A stretch of 64,000 nucleotides of DNA from Methanobacterium sp. SMA-27 (GCF_000744455.1 NZ_JQLY01000001.1:2200501-2264500), one strand, 5' to 3'. Shown: positions 9,512-20,165, counted from the stretch's first letter. Translations and numbers: made by a program. The notes: a model not told the origin generated them from the sequence alone.

Positions 9512-10129
9512 TTAAAAACCTTCTAACATTTTACATGCCATTTTTATATGCTTTGAACCATCTTTAACCCATGGCCCATGACCCGGTAGTAAAAACTTCA
9601 CATCTAACTGGCTTAAACGTTTCAAAGACTCCTTCATGTCTTTAACATCACCACCTATATCCATTCTTCCAAAATCCCCACCTGCAAATACGGTATCACC
9701 AGATATGAGAGTTTCACCATTGTAAAGACATATCCCGCCTTTAGTATGGCCTGGAGTATGTATAACCTCAAAATTATGGATTTTATCCCCCTCTTCAAGT
9801 TTTCTGTCAACTTTAAATCCTTCCATTGCCCTCCCGAACATACGGGCTACAGTTTTTTCATCATCTTCCTCTTCAATAGCCAAAGCATCTTCACTATGCA
9901 TAGCCACTTCCAAATTGAAACATCTGTTTCCACCTATGTGATCGTAGTGATTATGAGTATTTACTATTAAAGAAAGGTCTTCAATTGATATACCTGCTTC
10001 TTTTATTGAATCTTTGATGTATCGAATGTTATCTCCGGTTCCAGTGTCAACAATTACATCTTCGAAGATATAAATATTAGAATCATATCCCTTTCCTTCG
10101 ATCATAATAATATCATCAATCTTCTCCAA
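9512..10129 (-). CDS. Metallo-beta-lactamase-fold hydrolase (glyoxalase II-like)
   Basis: A 205-residue single-domain MBL protein with all five motifs: an Asp in VIVDTGTG, the HNHYDHIGG dinuclear-metal motif near residue 59, HTPGHTKGG near 127, SGDTVF near 143 and the final PGHGPW near 183. Family members hydrolyse thioesters, lactones or similar bonds; the substrate is unknown. The start is TTG 10129, with GGTG six bases upstream (GGTGATAAATTG). It is monocistronic, and its upstream neighbours are tRNA genes on the same strand. Confidence 0.92.
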   Translation of the reverse strand: MEKIDDIIMIEGKGYDSNIYIFEDVIVDTGTGDNIRYIKDSIKEAGISIEDLSLIVNTHNHYDHIGGNRCFNLEVAMHSEDALAIEEEDDEKTVARMFGRAMEGFKVDRKLEEGDKIHNFEVIHTPGHTKGGICLYNGETLISGDTVFAGGDFGRMDIGGDVKDMKESLKRLSQLDVKFLLPGHGPWVKDGSKHIKMACKMLEGF

Positions 10130-10253
10130 TTTATCACCTTTTTATTAATTATTTTAATAATTTGAGTTATTATAATTAAGTCTTGATAAATAGTTGAAAT
10201 GTGTTATGTTATCTAAATTTAAAATAAGTGAATTTATCGTAATATAATAAGAA

Positions 10254-10399
<146 letters not shown>

Positions 10400-10443
10400 A
10401 TAATTAGGTTTTACATAATACCAACACATATTAAAATGTATTT

Positions 10444-10516
<73 letters not shown>

Positions 10517-10543
10517 ATGGTAGATATAATTGAGTGTTGTTGA

Positions 10544-10551
10544 TATTTAAA
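10544..10551 (-). promoter_or_regulatory. TATA box for the tRNA-Cys/tRNA-Trp transcript
   Basis: TTTAAATA on the minus strand ends about 28 nt upstream of the tRNA-Cys 5' end, which is correct archaeal spacing for a start a few bases before the tRNA. Confidence 0.55.
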
Positions 10552-10685
10552 CCTTGCGGATAACAAGAGGTATTCTTTTTAATAATTATATGATTATATT
10601 TGGATTAAAAAATTGTTATAAAATTTTTTCAAATTTCATTGAATCCAAATGTACGATTCAATAAATTTAAAAAAATATTCTACTC

Positions 10686-11063
10686 TTATTGACCTGTGAT
10701 TATTACTTCACTTCCAGTTGCCTGTGGCGGATACGATTGAAGTATGGGTCCTTTGAATGTGACATCAACGTTTTGTCCTGGTTGAATATTTCCAAATGAT
10801 GCAGATGTACGCTTATTTCCATCTTTTAGGAATATCTGTGTTTCATTTGTTATCCTTACAGAAACGTTACCATGTTGATTACCATTTGTTACAACTCCTT
10901 GGATGAGTATAGAGTTTGAATCTGTGGAGTTATTATCACCTGCACAAACACCAACAACCTTTCCAGTCATATCTGCATGTTCACTCCCAGTTGCAACAAT
11001 AGCACCGTAGACTACTCCCATAAACATCACAAAAAGCATTGAGAGAAGTATGATATTTTTCAT
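10686..11063 (-). CDS. Small secreted protein, DUF3221/YobA-like
   Basis: A 125-residue exported protein: signal peptide MKNIILLSMLFVMFMGVVYG, then a small beta-rich domain. The ending (GNIQPGQNVDVTFKGPILQSYPPQATGSEVIITG) resembles YobA/DUF3221 OB-like domains with their conserved SYPPQA stretch. NITNET-like sites are possible glycosylation sequons. Function is unknown. A good AAGGT precedes the ATG. It is monocistronic, with about 210 bp of AT-rich sequence upstream. Confidence 0.7.
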   Translation of the reverse strand: MKNIILLSMLFVMFMGVVYGAIVATGSEHADMTGKVVGVCAGDNNSTDSNSILIQGVVTNGNQHGNVSVRITNETQIFLKDGNKRTSASFGNIQPGQNVDVTFKGPILQSYPPQATGSEVIITGQ

Positions 11064-11274
11064 TTTTTTACCTTCTTAAATGTCAAATTTCAATGGGTAT
11101 TAATACATCATATTCTATTCAAATAAAAATCAAGGAATACAAATATACTCTGGAGTATCTTCCCTATTGTACTCTTGGATAATATATCACACAAACCCCT
11201 TTATATAATTAATTGGTGAAACTATACCTTACTTGGATTTCAAGTGAATTCAATACCCCTTTTATTTAATAAAT

Positions 11275-12093
11275 TCAATAGTGTTCTTTAAGTTGTCTTT
11301 GAATTATCACATGTTTCTCAAGAGTTTTGTTGAAAAGTTTGTTAAATACTTGGGGCATTTCAGCGTCCAGAATATTAATACCTTCTTCAGTTATTCCTCC
11401 TTTAGTAGCAACAGCAGATATTAAATTTTCTAAACTTATTTTATTCTCATAAAGAAGTTTTGAAGTTCCATAAAATGTTTTTATTACCATTTCTTCTGTT
11501 TCTTCCAATGAAAATCCGCTATTTTTAGATGCCGTTACTGCAAATTCCATTAATAATTTAGCTATGAATGCAGGTGAACAACTAGTAATATCTGCTCCAA
11601 CATCCAAATCTACCTCATCTACGATTTTAACATCACCTATAGTACTAAAAAGGCTTTCTATATAATTTGCTTCTTCATTACTCACCATGGAGTTATGACA
11701 AATCAGAGACACCCCATCAAGCACTTGCGATGTAATTGATGGTATAATTTTGGTTATCTTACCGTTAAAAACCCTTTCAACTTCTGCTATTGTTAATGCT
11801 GCGGAAATATAAATAATATATGTATTTTCCGTTATAAATTCATTTATTTCTTCAATAACATCCTTAATATCTAATGTTCCAACGAATAAAAACAATATAT
11901 CAGATTTAGATGCAGTTATCATATTAGATGATACAACTTCAATTTCAGGGTAGTCATGTTTCAGTTCATCCAATTTAGATATTGTTCTTGTTGATACAAC
12001 AACTTCATCCTGTTTTAACGCCTTTGAAACTAAAAAACCATTTAAAATTACTTTTCCCATATTTCCATAGCCTATAATTCCTATTTGTTTCAT
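11275..12093 (-). CDS. Pyrroline-5-carboxylate reductase-family oxidoreductase
   Basis: This 272-aa protein starts with the Rossmann motif IGIIGYGNMGKVI, has the family-like IPSITSQVLDGVSLICHN segment near 118 and a C-terminal dimerisation part, SCSPAFIAKLLMEFA followed by ATKGGITEEGINIL. In ProC these regions bind NAD(P)H and proline/pyrroline-5-carboxylate. Motif matches are looser than in true ProC, so another imine reductase activity is possible. The frame is open from 12120, but the ATG at 12093 follows AGAGG with 7-nt spacing and starts at MKQIGIIGYG. Neighbours give no pathway clue. Confidence 0.78.
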   Translation of the reverse strand: MKQIGIIGYGNMGKVILNGFLVSKALKQDEVVVSTRTISKLDELKHDYPEIEVVSSNMITASKSDILFLFVGTLDIKDVIEEINEFITENTYIIYISAALTIAEVERVFNGKITKIIPSITSQVLDGVSLICHNSMVSNEEANYIESLFSTIGDVKIVDEVDLDVGADITSCSPAFIAKLLMEFAVTASKNSGFSLEETEEMVIKTFYGTSKLLYENKISLENLISAVATKGGITEEGINILDAEMPQVFNKLFNKTLEKHVIIQRQLKEHY

Positions 12094-12146
12094 GAAATTG
12101 CCTCTAGTTTTATTAACCATTGATTATTCCTATTAAATACTAAAAA

Positions 12147-12857
12147 TTATCTTTCACCACTGAAAACTACAAATATCCCATATTTGTAATGGCAATCCAC
12201 ATTTCTAAAACCACTTTGTTGCAAAGCATTTAACTGCTGTTCCATAGTATCTGGATTATTTTGATACTGTTGAGGAATGTGTTGGAATGTTTCTTCAAAA
12301 CCTGATTCTCTTTCTTTTTCCTGAATCCATTCCTGCAATAATTTTAGGTACCATTCTTCTAATTGATCTGTATTTGGTAGCACCACATCCATATTAAGAA
12401 AACATCCCCCATCGTTGAGATGATTATAAATATAAGTAAACAATAATTCCTTCTCTTTCTGTGATAAATGGTGAATTGCCAGTGCAGAAACAACAAAGTC
12501 AAAATTTCCTAAATTATCGTTTTTCATAAGACTTTGAAAGGATTTGTGAATATAATGGATGTTGCAGTTTTTTAAAGTGGATTTAGCATTTTCAAGCATC
12601 TCTAATGATCCATCAACTAAAAAGATTTCAGCACAGGCATCCAATTTTAAAATTTCATGGCTTATTCTACCATCACCACATCCAAGATCTAATACTCTTA
12701 CATTCCTATTTTTTATCTTATGTCTCAAAAAATGATTATAAAAAGAACCTAAAATCTTGAACTGTTGTTTTCTCTCCAGAATAAAGTTGTCTGAATTTTT
12801 AATAAACTCATGAACATTTTCACTTTCTATCCATTCTGATTGGTTGAATTCACTCAT
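12147..12857 (-). CDS. Class I SAM-dependent methyltransferase
   Basis: The SAM-binding core is clear: VRVLDLGCGDGRIS (motif I, near residue 53), an acidic strand-two end (FLVDGS) and VSALAIHHLSQKEK (motif IV region, near 108). At 236 aa it is a free-standing small-molecule type methyltransferase. It resembles the gene at 19447-20124 along its length, including HHL-containing motif IV, the GGxFLN stretch and the C-terminal YKYxxF ending, so the two look like diverged paralogues. The substrate is unknown. Confidence 0.85.
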   Translation of the reverse strand: MSEFNQSEWIESENVHEFIKNSDNFILERKQQFKILGSFYNHFLRHKIKNRNVRVLDLGCGDGRISHEILKLDACAEIFLVDGSLEMLENAKSTLKNCNIHYIHKSFQSLMKNDNLGNFDFVVSALAIHHLSQKEKELLFTYIYNHLNDGGCFLNMDVVLPNTDQLEEWYLKLLQEWIQEKERESGFEETFQHIPQQYQNNPDTMEQQLNALQQSGFRNVDCHYKYGIFVVFSGER

Positions 12858-12950
12858 GATGTCCCCTATTTTATTGTTATTTCATTAATTCTTCATGATA
12901 TGTAGATATTAAAAAATTAATAAAAATTAACTATTTTGAATAAAATTTAA

Positions 12951-13790
12951 TTAATTTCTTTTTAACAAATCATTCAAATCCTCTGCTCGATAAAGCAATT
13001 GATCATCAATACCCATGATATCATTATTTTTCAAAATTTTTAACGTTAACTCAACTGATTTAAGACTTGAAAATATTAAAAGAGTGGGTAAACTGACCCT
13101 AGCTATTCCCAAATTTTTTAAATCTTCAATTGAGAAATTATTAATGTTATATGGCATTCCTGCGGCTATGCTAATTGGACCTTTCACCTCATTTTCAAGA
13201 GTTTCAACCTCATCAAGGGTTTCAACATAGGCTGCAAATACAATATCTGCACCTGCTTTAATGTAAAGATTAGCACGTTCTATAGCTATATTTAAAGCAT
13301 CATGACGATCTTCGGTAGATTTTAAAGCATCTGTACGGCCATTAATAATAAAATCTGGATTATTTGATGTTTTGACAGCTTCTCTTGCAGCATATATTTT
13401 CTCTAACATCATATCTTCTTCAATGATGTTGATTCCTACATCATTATCAATCAGCTGATCTTCAATATTCAAACCAGCTACTCCTACATCCATAAACATG
13501 TTGACTGTTTCAGTAACAGCAGCTGCATCCCCATATCCATCTTCAGCATCAGCCATAACTGGTAAATCAACTGCATTTACTATACTTCGGGTAATCTGGA
13601 TATTTTCTAGTCTTGAAATATCCATTTCTTTTTTTCTTGCTGCAGCAATCGAAAAACTGTATCCGGAACATTGTACTGCCTTGAAACCTGTTCTTTCAAT
13701 TAATTTAGCACTTACTGGATCATAGGCGTCGGGCATAACCAATGTTTCCTTGGATAAAAGAAGTTTTTTAAGTTCTTTACTCTCATTCAT
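12951..13790 (-). CDS. Isocitrate lyase/PEP mutase superfamily enzyme
   Basis: A 279-residue TIM-barrel protein. It opens with the substrate-binding LVMPDAYDPVSAKLIERTGF pattern, has the Mg-binding DAEDGYG motif near residue 92 and GLNIEDQ near 119, both diagnostic of the superfamily that makes or breaks C-C or P-C bonds alpha to a carboxylate. The KKCGH-type catalytic loop of isocitrate/methylisocitrate lyase is not seen; the corresponding region reads VGINIIEEDM, closer to oxaloacetate-decarboxylase or orphan members. The exact reaction is therefore open. It is on the minus strand with unrelated single-enzyme genes. Confidence 0.82.
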   Translation of the reverse strand: MNESKELKKLLLSKETLVMPDAYDPVSAKLIERTGFKAVQCSGYSFSIAAARKKEMDISRLENIQITRSIVNAVDLPVMADAEDGYGDAAAVTETVNMFMDVGVAGLNIEDQLIDNDVGINIIEEDMMLEKIYAAREAVKTSNNPDFIINGRTDALKSTEDRHDALNIAIERANLYIKAGADIVFAAYVETLDEVETLENEVKGPISIAAGMPYNINNFSIEDLKNLGIARVSLPTLLIFSSLKSVELTLKILKNNDIMGIDDQLLYRAEDLNDLLKRN

Positions 13791-13853
13791 TGTATCATCA
13801 TTTAATTTGGATAATCGACAATTATCTTATTATATAATTCTAATTCATGATAT

Positions 13854-14528
13854 TTAAAATTGGTATTTCATGACTCTATACTGCAAGAAAATTATCTCAT
13901 TCTTCAATAGTTCCATTTTAATAAGTTTCAAGTCTATAGCTTCCTCAGAAGTTTTCAAGTCAGGTGCTTTATAAATGGAATTGGGAGATATTCCTCCAAC
14001 CAAAACCGGGTTTAAAAGCACGCAAACTTCGTCAACCAAATCATTCCTTAAAAGTACCCCATTTAAAGTACCCCCACTATCAACACGTAGAGATTTAACT
14101 CCAAATTGGGTGTTTAATTCCTCAAGAGCAGTTCCCAAATTAACTTTGTTATAACCAATAACCATATATTTAATATCACTATCCTCTAAGAAATTCATAT
14201 ATTCTTGTGGTGTAGATCTAGAACATAAAACTAAAATATCCTTTATAAAGGGCATTTCAAGCACTTTGTTCCAGATACGTATTTGTCCGCCACTATCAGG
14301 TACAACAAGTAAAGGAAAATAATCTGTTTCATCAACATCAAAATTCGCCCAACCACATACTTCTCCTGTTTCAGCATTAAATCCTTTAAGAAGAGTATTA
14401 CTGCCCATTAAAACCGCATCAACATTCCATTTAGATGCGATTTCATAATAAAGTTTAGAATCTATATTAAAAAAATTTAATTTGCCATCCAGACTTACTG
14501 CATTGTAAATTATTACTTTTGGTAACAT
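13854..14528 (-). CDS. RibD C-terminal-type reductase, probably the archaeal riboflavin-pathway reductase
   Basis: The 224-aa product has the dihydrofolate-reductase-like fold of RibD-C/RIB7: VIIYNAVSLDGKL at the start, a VLMGSNTLLKGF loop, LRVDSGGTLNGVLLRNDLVDE and a VGGIS glycine loop. Archaeal members reduce 2,5-diamino-6-ribosylamino-pyrimidinone phosphate with NAD(P)H for riboflavin and F420 synthesis. The length matches that enzyme, but sequence divergence makes a paralogous role possible. The frame opens at 14552; the ATG at 14528 is best spaced from GTGAGGGC and starts right before the conserved strand. No other riboflavin gene is near. Confidence 0.7.
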   Translation of the reverse strand: MLPKVIIYNAVSLDGKLNFFNIDSKLYYEIASKWNVDAVLMGSNTLLKGFNAETGEVCGWANFDVDETDYFPLLVVPDSGGQIRIWNKVLEMPFIKDILVLCSRSTPQEYMNFLEDSDIKYMVIGYNKVNLGTALEELNTQFGVKSLRVDSGGTLNGVLLRNDLVDEVCVLLNPVLVGGISPNSIYKAPDLKTSEEAIDLKLIKMELLKNEIIFLQYRVMKYQF

Positions 14529-14668
14529 ATTCATGCCCTCACTTTTTAGCATTAGTTATTTAAGATATCAATTTACAAGATTTTATTTTGATCTAACTAA
14601 GAATCTACAGTAACCTCGTATTGATATATGAATTTTGAATCATAAATTTTTTTTTATTTAAAATTAGA

Positions 14669-15472
14669 TCAATATTTCAAAGGTAATAAAATACCAGATA
14701 CATCAATATTATTTATCCAACTTCTCAAAACCTTATTAAAAAGATCAGGAGATTCTAAATTCCAAAGATGCCCTAATTTAGGGGCCATGTATCCTTTAGA
14801 AATCTGCAATGTCTTTATCAAATCATAAGCTGATTCTTTGATGATCTTATAATCTTTCTCACCTGTCATTACAAGGACTGGTGTTTCAACCTTTTCTAGG
14901 CCGTCAGGCTGTTTGAAAAGCATATTTTCTGTTAGTATTCTCTCCAGAGCATCATGGTTAATAAGTTGTGTTGATTCCTTGAAATTATCAAAAAGATGTT
15001 TTGGCATATTGTACGTGCGCATATTAGCTTTTATAAAAAAATCTGTATCCTTCACTGGAGTATATACCTTGATTGCATGATCAAGAAGTTTTAAAATTGT
15101 TTCGGTTTGTGGAATTGTACGCATAAGTGTACCACTAATAATTGCATGATCAACCACATTAGGCGTTGTACTTAGAATCTGTAATATAATCTGAGCACCG
15201 AGGGAAATTCCAACAAGATGAGCTCTCCCATTATTCGTATGGTCAAGTATGATATTGGTTATCCTTTCTGCTGAATCAGTTATAGTGAATGGCTTTACAT
15301 CAATACTTTGTCCATGTTCTGGAAGATCCGGAATGATACAATGATAATCGTTAAAAGCTGTTATCTGTTCATCATACATCCAACTTGCCATAGCTCCACT
15401 ATGAAGAAATATTATGGTTTCTGCATTCTCTGTACCCTTTTCTTTTAGGTATAACTCTTTCATTGGCATCAA
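14669..15472 (-). CDS. Alpha/beta hydrolase
   Basis: Standard single-domain alpha/beta hydrolase of 267 aa. The oxyanion stretch IIFLHSGAM lies near residue 20, the nucleophile elbow GISLGA (Ser near 95) follows, an Asp appears in VLVMTGEKDY near 207 and the catalytic His in LGHLWNLESP near 238. Family members cleave esters, C-C bonds or amides; nothing here shows the substrate. Start candidates are TTG 15472, ATG 15469 and ATG 15463, none with a strong Shine-Dalgarno. Confidence 0.88.
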   Translation of the reverse strand: MMPMKELYLKEKGTENAETIIFLHSGAMASWMYDEQITAFNDYHCIIPDLPEHGQSIDVKPFTITDSAERITNIILDHTNNGRAHLVGISLGAQIILQILSTTPNVVDHAIISGTLMRTIPQTETILKLLDHAIKVYTPVKDTDFFIKANMRTYNMPKHLFDNFKESTQLINHDALERILTENMLFKQPDGLEKVETPVLVMTGEKDYKIIKESAYDLIKTLQISKGYMAPKLGHLWNLESPDLFNKVLRSWINNIDVSGILLPLKY

Positions 15473-15753
15473 CCCATATATTGCTTAAATCCTGTTCAAT
15501 AGAGTTTCTATTTATATATTCTTAAAGATTTTAGATCAGGGCCTACACATAAATTATCATCTTAAACAACCATTCTATACAAATTCTATGTAAATTATCC
15601 CCAAAACCAATATCTACTATTATAACTATACTTTTGTATAATTTAAGGATTTAATGGCAAATTAAGGTTATTTTCATTGAAATACTTACGGTTAGATTTT
15701 CAATCCAAAGTTGATAAACAAATTGTAACCCAATTTATGATGAATTGATTTAT

Positions 15754-16368
15754 TTATTCATCTAACAAATATTCCATTCCATATGTACCATCATCCTTAC
15801 CAATCCATTTGAAACTCTTTTCACCGCAAACTTTGAAACCTAACCGATCATACAGATTTTTTGCCCTTTCATTTCCAAATAAAACATCCAATAAAACCCT
15901 TTTGCATTTTTTATCGTGTGCAAGTTTGAATGAACTTTTAAGTAGTTCTGTTCCAATACCTTGACCTCTGGAGTTCTGCGCTACAACCAAATTGCCTAGA
16001 TAGAAATCATCACTTTCAATTGATGATGCTGTAATCTTATCATAGACTGGTTTAACAATGGTAAGCTTTAAAAAATCTAAGAAATTCATGGTGTCCATAA
16101 ATACCTTTGCTTCATCAATGAATTTTACTTCATCACCCCTGAATGCAACAATAATTCCTCCAATCTCACCTTCATCGTTTTCAGTAATATACAAATTTTC
16201 TTTACCATAACAATTATTCCCCGCTACTATAAGCTTTTTAAGTTTTTTTACAGCTTTATCCGGGTTTTTATCAAGAAAAGTTGAAAACAGATTCTTATCT
16301 GTTTCATAGATGAGTAAAGAAACTTCATTAATATCATGTTTATTTGAATCAAATTTTCGAATATCCAT
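15754..16368 (-). CDS. GNAT-family N-acetyltransferase
   Basis: A 204-residue acetyltransferase. The acetyl-CoA pyrophosphate-binding loop NSRGQGIGTELL lies near residue 130, followed by the typical VLLDVLFGNERAKNLYDRLGFKV strand-helix ending of the GNAT fold. The substrate is not evident. The ATG at 16368 follows GGGGAG with good spacing, so the 8-codon extension to 16392 is unlikely to be translated. It is transcribed divergently from polB1, about 140 bp away. Confidence 0.88.
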   Translation of the reverse strand: MDIRKFDSNKHDINEVSLLIYETDKNLFSTFLDKNPDKAVKKLKKLIVAGNNCYGKENLYITENDEGEIGGIIVAFRGDEVKFIDEAKVFMDTMNFLDFLKLTIVKPVYDKITASSIESDDFYLGNLVVAQNSRGQGIGTELLKSSFKLAHDKKCKRVLLDVLFGNERAKNLYDRLGFKVCGEKSFKWIGKDDGTYGMEYLLDE

Positions 16369-16507
16369 TAATTTAACTCCCCATATATTCATTAAGATAT
16401 GTTAAAGAGGTTAAATAATGCTCAGATCGAATATTTAGACCCAAACAGTACCACCCAATATCTGAATTTAACAACCTATATAACCTTCACACTATAAATA
16501 AAAGTTT

Positions 16508-18313
16508 ATGGAGAGTAAAAGATTCGTGCTTCTGGATATAGATTATATAACAGAAGATGATAAGGCTGTTATCAGGATGTTCGGTAAAATTAAGGGAGAT
16601 GATGAGGGTAAATCAATAATCGTCCTTGATAAGCATTTTAAACCATATATCTATGTTGTTCCCAAAGACGAAGAGAAATGTATTGAAGATTTGAATGAGT
16701 TTGATGAAATTGAGATGGTTGGTTGGGCACGAAAAGGATATATGGGTGAAATTAAAGATTTTTTAAAGATTACACTGAATCATCCCCAAGATGTTCCTAA
16801 ATTAAGAGATAAGATAAGAGATCTTGATTCGGTTAACAATATAATGGAACATGATATTCCATTTTATCGAAGGTATTTAATTGACAAGGCAATATTTCCT
16901 ATGGCCGAAGTTGAGGTTGATGGACAATGTCTTGATGAAAATTCAATTAATTTCATGTGTGAAAGCGATGTTTGTGTTTTTGAGATGAATGGCGAGCCAA
17001 AGCCGATAAATTCAGAATTTCCTGAACTCAAAACATTAAGTTTTGATATAGAAGTGCGTAATCCCAAGGGAATGCCCCAGTCCGAGGAAGATCCAATTAT
17101 AATGATTAGTCTTTCAAGTAATTATGGATTACAAAAGGTTCTTTCAACCAAGAAATCCCCCTTAAAATATGTTGAAACCCTTAAAACAGAAGCACATATG
17201 CTCCAAAGATTTGTTGAAATAATCAAATCAGAGAACCCTGACCTTTTGATTGGTTATAATTCTGATAACTTTGATATGCCCTACATTCGTGATAGAGCAG
17301 CCAAACTCAATGTAAAATTGGGAATTGGAACAGATGGATCCGGTTTGAAGTTTATGAGACGAGGTTACACAAACTCTGCACTTGTAAAAGGGAGAATACA
17401 CGTGGATCTTTATCTTTTAATGAGAAGGTATCTACAGCTAGATCGATATACCCTTGAAAGGGTTTACAGAGAGCTGTTTGGAGTGGAAAAGGAAGATGTT
17501 CCAGGGGATGAAATATTTGAGTACTGGGACAATGGTGGTGAAATGCTTGAAAAACTCTTCAAATATTCCCTTGATGATGCTGTAGCAGTCACAAAAATTG
17601 GAGAAAAAATGTTACCTTTGAGCATGGAATTTACTAGGATAGTTGGCCAACCATTCTTTGATATCGCCAGGATGGCAACAGGTCAGATGGTTGAATGGTA
17701 TCTTATCAGAAAAGCTTATGAAATAGGAGATATGGTACCTAACAAACCTTCATCATCACAGTATTCTGAAAGAAGAGGTAAAAAAGCCGCAGGCGGTTAT
17801 GTAAAAGATCCTGTTATGGGTTTACATGAAAATATTGTTTCTTTCGATTTCAGGAGCCTATACCCCAGCATAATAATCTCTAAAAATGTTTCACCCGACA
17901 CATTAGTTGATGAATGTGACATAAACAATTGTTATGTAGCACCTGAAGTAGGTCATAAGTTTCTAAAAGAACCTGTTGGCTTTGTTCCATCAATAATTGG
18001 GAATATTTTGAAAGAAAGAGTAAGACTTAAAACTCAAATGAACAATGCTGAGAATGCACGGGAAAAACAGGTATTAGATGTTCAGCAACAGGCTCTTAAA
18101 AGATTAGCAAATTCCATGTATGGTGTTTATGGATATTCCAGATTTAGATGGTACAGAATAGAATGCGCAGAGGCTGTAACTGCTTGGGGAAGAGATTTTA
18201 TTAAAAAAACAATGGTTCAAGCTAAAAAATATGGTTTTAAGGCCATTTATGCAGATACAGATGGGTTCTATGCCACATATATTCCAAAAGATGATATACA
18301 TGATGATAAATAA
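16508..18313 (+). CDS. polB1: Family B DNA polymerase, large subunit of a split enzyme (PolB1)
   Basis: The 601-residue protein has the uracil-sensing N-terminal domain, the exonuclease (LSFDIE Exo I near 178, [11 protein letters not shown]xo II near 250, YSLDDAVA Exo III near 354) and the polymerase motifs A (DFRSLYPSI near 448), B ([12 protein letters not shown] near 530) and C (YADTDG near 584). It ends 17 residues later, lacking the thumb of ordinary archaeal PolB (about 780 aa). Methanobacteriales are known to split PolB this way, with a second small gene elsewhere, so I read it as intact rather than truncated. No partner gene is in this window. Confidence 0.93.
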   Translation: MESKRFVLLDIDYITEDDKAVIRMFGKIKGDDEGKSIIVLDKHFKPYIYVVPKDEEKCIEDLNEFDEIEMVGWARKGYMGEIKDFLKITLNHPQDVPKLRDKIRDLDSVNNIMEHDIPFYRRYLIDKAIFPMAEVEVDGQCLDENSINFMCESDVCVFEMNGEPKPINSEFPELKTLSFDIEVRNPKGMPQSEEDPIIMISLSSNYGLQKVLSTKKSPLKYVETLKTEAHMLQRFVEIIKSENPDLLIGYNSDNFDMPYIRDRAAKLNVKLGIGTDGSGLKFMRRGYTNSALVKGRIHVDLYLLMRRYLQLDRYTLERVYRELFGVEKEDVPGDEIFEYWDNGGEMLEKLFKYSLDDAVAVTKIGEKMLPLSMEFTRIVGQPFFDIARMATGQMVEWYLIRKAYEIGDMVPNKPSSSQYSERRGKKAAGGYVKDPVMGLHENIVSFDFRSLYPSIIISKNVSPDTLVDECDINNCYVAPEVGHKFLKEPVGFVPSIIGNILKERVRLKTQMNNAENAREKQVLDVQQQALKRLANSMYGVYGYSRFRWYRIECAEAVTAWGRDFIKKTMVQAKKYGFKAIYADTDGFYATYIPKDDIHDDK

Positions 18314-18327
18314 AATTGAGTGAAAAT

Positions 18328-18831
18328 ATGAAGAGGGCACTTCTGATAATCGATGTTCAAAATGAGTATTTTACAGGAAAATTACCAATAAAGTACCCTG
18401 ATAATTCATTTAATAATATTTTAATTGCTATGGATATAGCAAAATTTCAAAAAATTCCAATTGTGCTTATACAACATACCAATCCATCTGATGCTTCAAC
18501 ATTTGCCTATGGAAGTGATGGATGGAACATTCAGAGCCATATAGCTTCAAAACATCATGAGACATTAATTGAAAAGACCCTTCCCGGAAGTTTTACTAAA
18601 ACTAATCTGGAAGACTGGTTGAAAAAACATAATATAGACAGTGTTACAATTGCAGGCTATATGACCCAAATGTGTTGTGACACAACAGCAAGACAGGCAT
18701 TTGATCTAGGATTCAACGTGGAATTTCTTTCTGATGCAACTGGAACATTAGATGTGTTCAATTATGCAGGGATATGTCAGTGCGGAAGAACTACATCGTT
18801 CAATCTTGATTACACAAGCCATGAAGTTTAG
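18328..18831 (+). CDS. Isochorismatase-family cysteine hydrolase
   Basis: The catalytic triad of the family is present: Asp in [11 protein letters not shown] (near 9), Lys in EKTLPGSF (near 85) and the nucleophilic Cys in [14 protein letters not shown] (near 120), with a cis-peptide-like AGYMT before it. The 167-aa length is normal for nicotinamidase/isochorismatase-type amidases. The substrate is unknown. The ATG at 18328 has GTGA upstream. It starts 14 nt after the polB1 stop and is likely co-transcribed with it, although there is no functional link I know of. Confidence 0.9.
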   Translation: MKRALLIIDVQNEYFTGKLPIKYPDNSFNNILIAMDIAKFQKIPIVLIQHTNPSDASTFAYGSDGWNIQSHIASKHHETLIEKTLPGSFTKTNLEDWLKKHNIDSVTIAGYMTQMCCDTTARQAFDLGFNVEFLSDATGTLDVFNYAGICQCGRTTSFNLDYTSHEV

Positions 18832-18931
18832 TAAGGTTTTAAAAGTCGATGAATGGATAAAAACTCTTAAGAATAATAATACTAATTATTGATTTAAATA
18901 CTTCAATGAATTAATATTTAATAATGAGTTA

Positions 18932-19408
18932 ATGGATATTTATTCCATGATAAGCTATCTTGAAACTGATGAGACTGAACTTGACCTTATAAAAGACTTG
19001 TGGGAAAAACTTAACCATCACCATCAGTTAAGATCTAAGAACTTCCATCAAGATTATTTAAATATTCTTTTTGAGGACAGAAAGGATGAATTAATTAAAA
19101 AATCTAACAAAGGAAAGTTAAGATTAGATTTGGCTTTAGATAATACGATTAATAAGGTGGTAGGATATTGTATAAGTTCATTTTCATATGAAAACGGTGA
19201 AATTGACTCAATATATATAGACGAAAAATTTCGCACTTTGGGTATTGGAGATACCCTTATGAAGCGTGCACTGAGCTGGATGGATTCAAATAATGTAGAA
19301 AATAGACAAATAAAAATATCTGTGGGTAATGATGTTGCAATAAAGTTTTACAATCAATATGGCTTCCATCCTAAACATGTCATTCTTAAACAATTGAAAA
19401 ATGAATAA
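18932..19408 (+). CDS. GNAT-family N-acetyltransferase
   Basis: A 158-aa acetyltransferase with the GNAT core: VVGYCISSFSYENGEIDSIYIDEKFR strand/motif region, FRTLGIGDTLMKRAL acetyl-CoA loop near residue 94 and the VGNDVAIKFYNQYGFHPK C-terminal strand. The acetyl acceptor is unknown. It differs from the GNAT gene at 15754 and is not a recent copy. The ATG at 18932 lacks a strong Shine-Dalgarno. The next gene begins about 40 bp downstream on the same strand. Confidence 0.87.
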   Translation: MDIYSMISYLETDETELDLIKDLWEKLNHHHQLRSKNFHQDYLNILFEDRKDELIKKSNKGKLRLDLALDNTINKVVGYCISSFSYENGEIDSIYIDEKFRTLGIGDTLMKRALSWMDSNNVENRQIKISVGNDVAIKFYNQYGFHPKHVILKQLKNE

Positions 19409-19446
19409 TACTGAAGATGGTTAATTTAATTCTGGGATGATTAGAA

Positions 19447-20124
19447 ATGGTTGATAAAAGTTTAAAATCTAAATTTGACAGAGGTGCTAAAAAATACGAC
19501 AGACAAAGGCATCAAATCATTCCAAATTTGGATCAAATGTACAGTATCATGACAGAACTTGCAAGTTGTAAGATACCAGGACCTAAAATACTGGATCTTG
19601 GAGCAGGTACAGGACTGCTTACCAATTACATGTTAAAGAAGTATTCTCGAGGACATTTTACATTATTGGATATTTCCGATGAAATGCTAAATATAGCCAG
19701 AGAAAGATTTAAAGGAAATCCTAATTTTAAATTTATTAATGGCGATTACCTTGAAGCTGATTTTGTTGAAAAGTATGATATAGTGATATCCTCACTATCC
19801 ATTCATCATCTTAAAGACCATTCAAAAAGGATTATTTATTCTAAAATATATGAAAGCCTCAATATTGGAGGTATCTTCCTAAATTTAGACCAAGTATATG
19901 CACCTAGTTTGGAAAATGAGGATATTTATCAAAGGAATTGGTTTGAAAAAATTGAGTTAAAATCATTATCCCCAAGTGAAACAGGGATAATATTCGATAG
20001 GATGAAACACGACAGACCAGCAACTCTAGAAAATAATCTTAAATGGCTAAAAAGCTGTGGTTTCACAAATGTGGATGTTTTTTACAAATATTACAATTTC
20101 TGCATTTTATATGGTAAAAAGTGA
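19447..20124 (+). CDS. Class I SAM-dependent methyltransferase
   Basis: Motif I is [17 protein letters not shown] (near residue 46), strand two ends in LLDISDEM, and motif IV is [15 protein letters not shown] (near 112). The C-terminal part ([12 protein letters not shown], then [12 protein letters not shown]) parallels the methyltransferase at 12147-12857. At 225 aa it probably acts on a small molecule. The gene ends four bases into an open extension of the following frame, but the better start of that gene is 42 nt downstream. Confidence 0.86.
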   Translation: MVDKSLKSKFDRGAKKYDRQRHQIIPNLDQMYSIMTELASCKIPGPKILDLGAGTGLLTNYMLKKYSRGHFTLLDISDEMLNIARERFKGNPNFKFINGDYLEADFVEKYDIVISSLSIHHLKDHSKRIIYSKIYESLNIGGIFLNLDQVYAPSLENEDIYQRNWFEKIELKSLSPSETGIIFDRMKHDRPATLENNLKWLKSCGFTNVDVFYKYYNFCILYGKK

Positions 20125-20165
20125 AAAAATTTGATTGTAAAAATAGTTTTTGTGGAGGCAAAGAA

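Noticed and set aside
16508..18313. polB1 as a truncated pseudogene
   Set aside because: All catalytic motifs are intact and a split at this place is known in Methanobacteriales.
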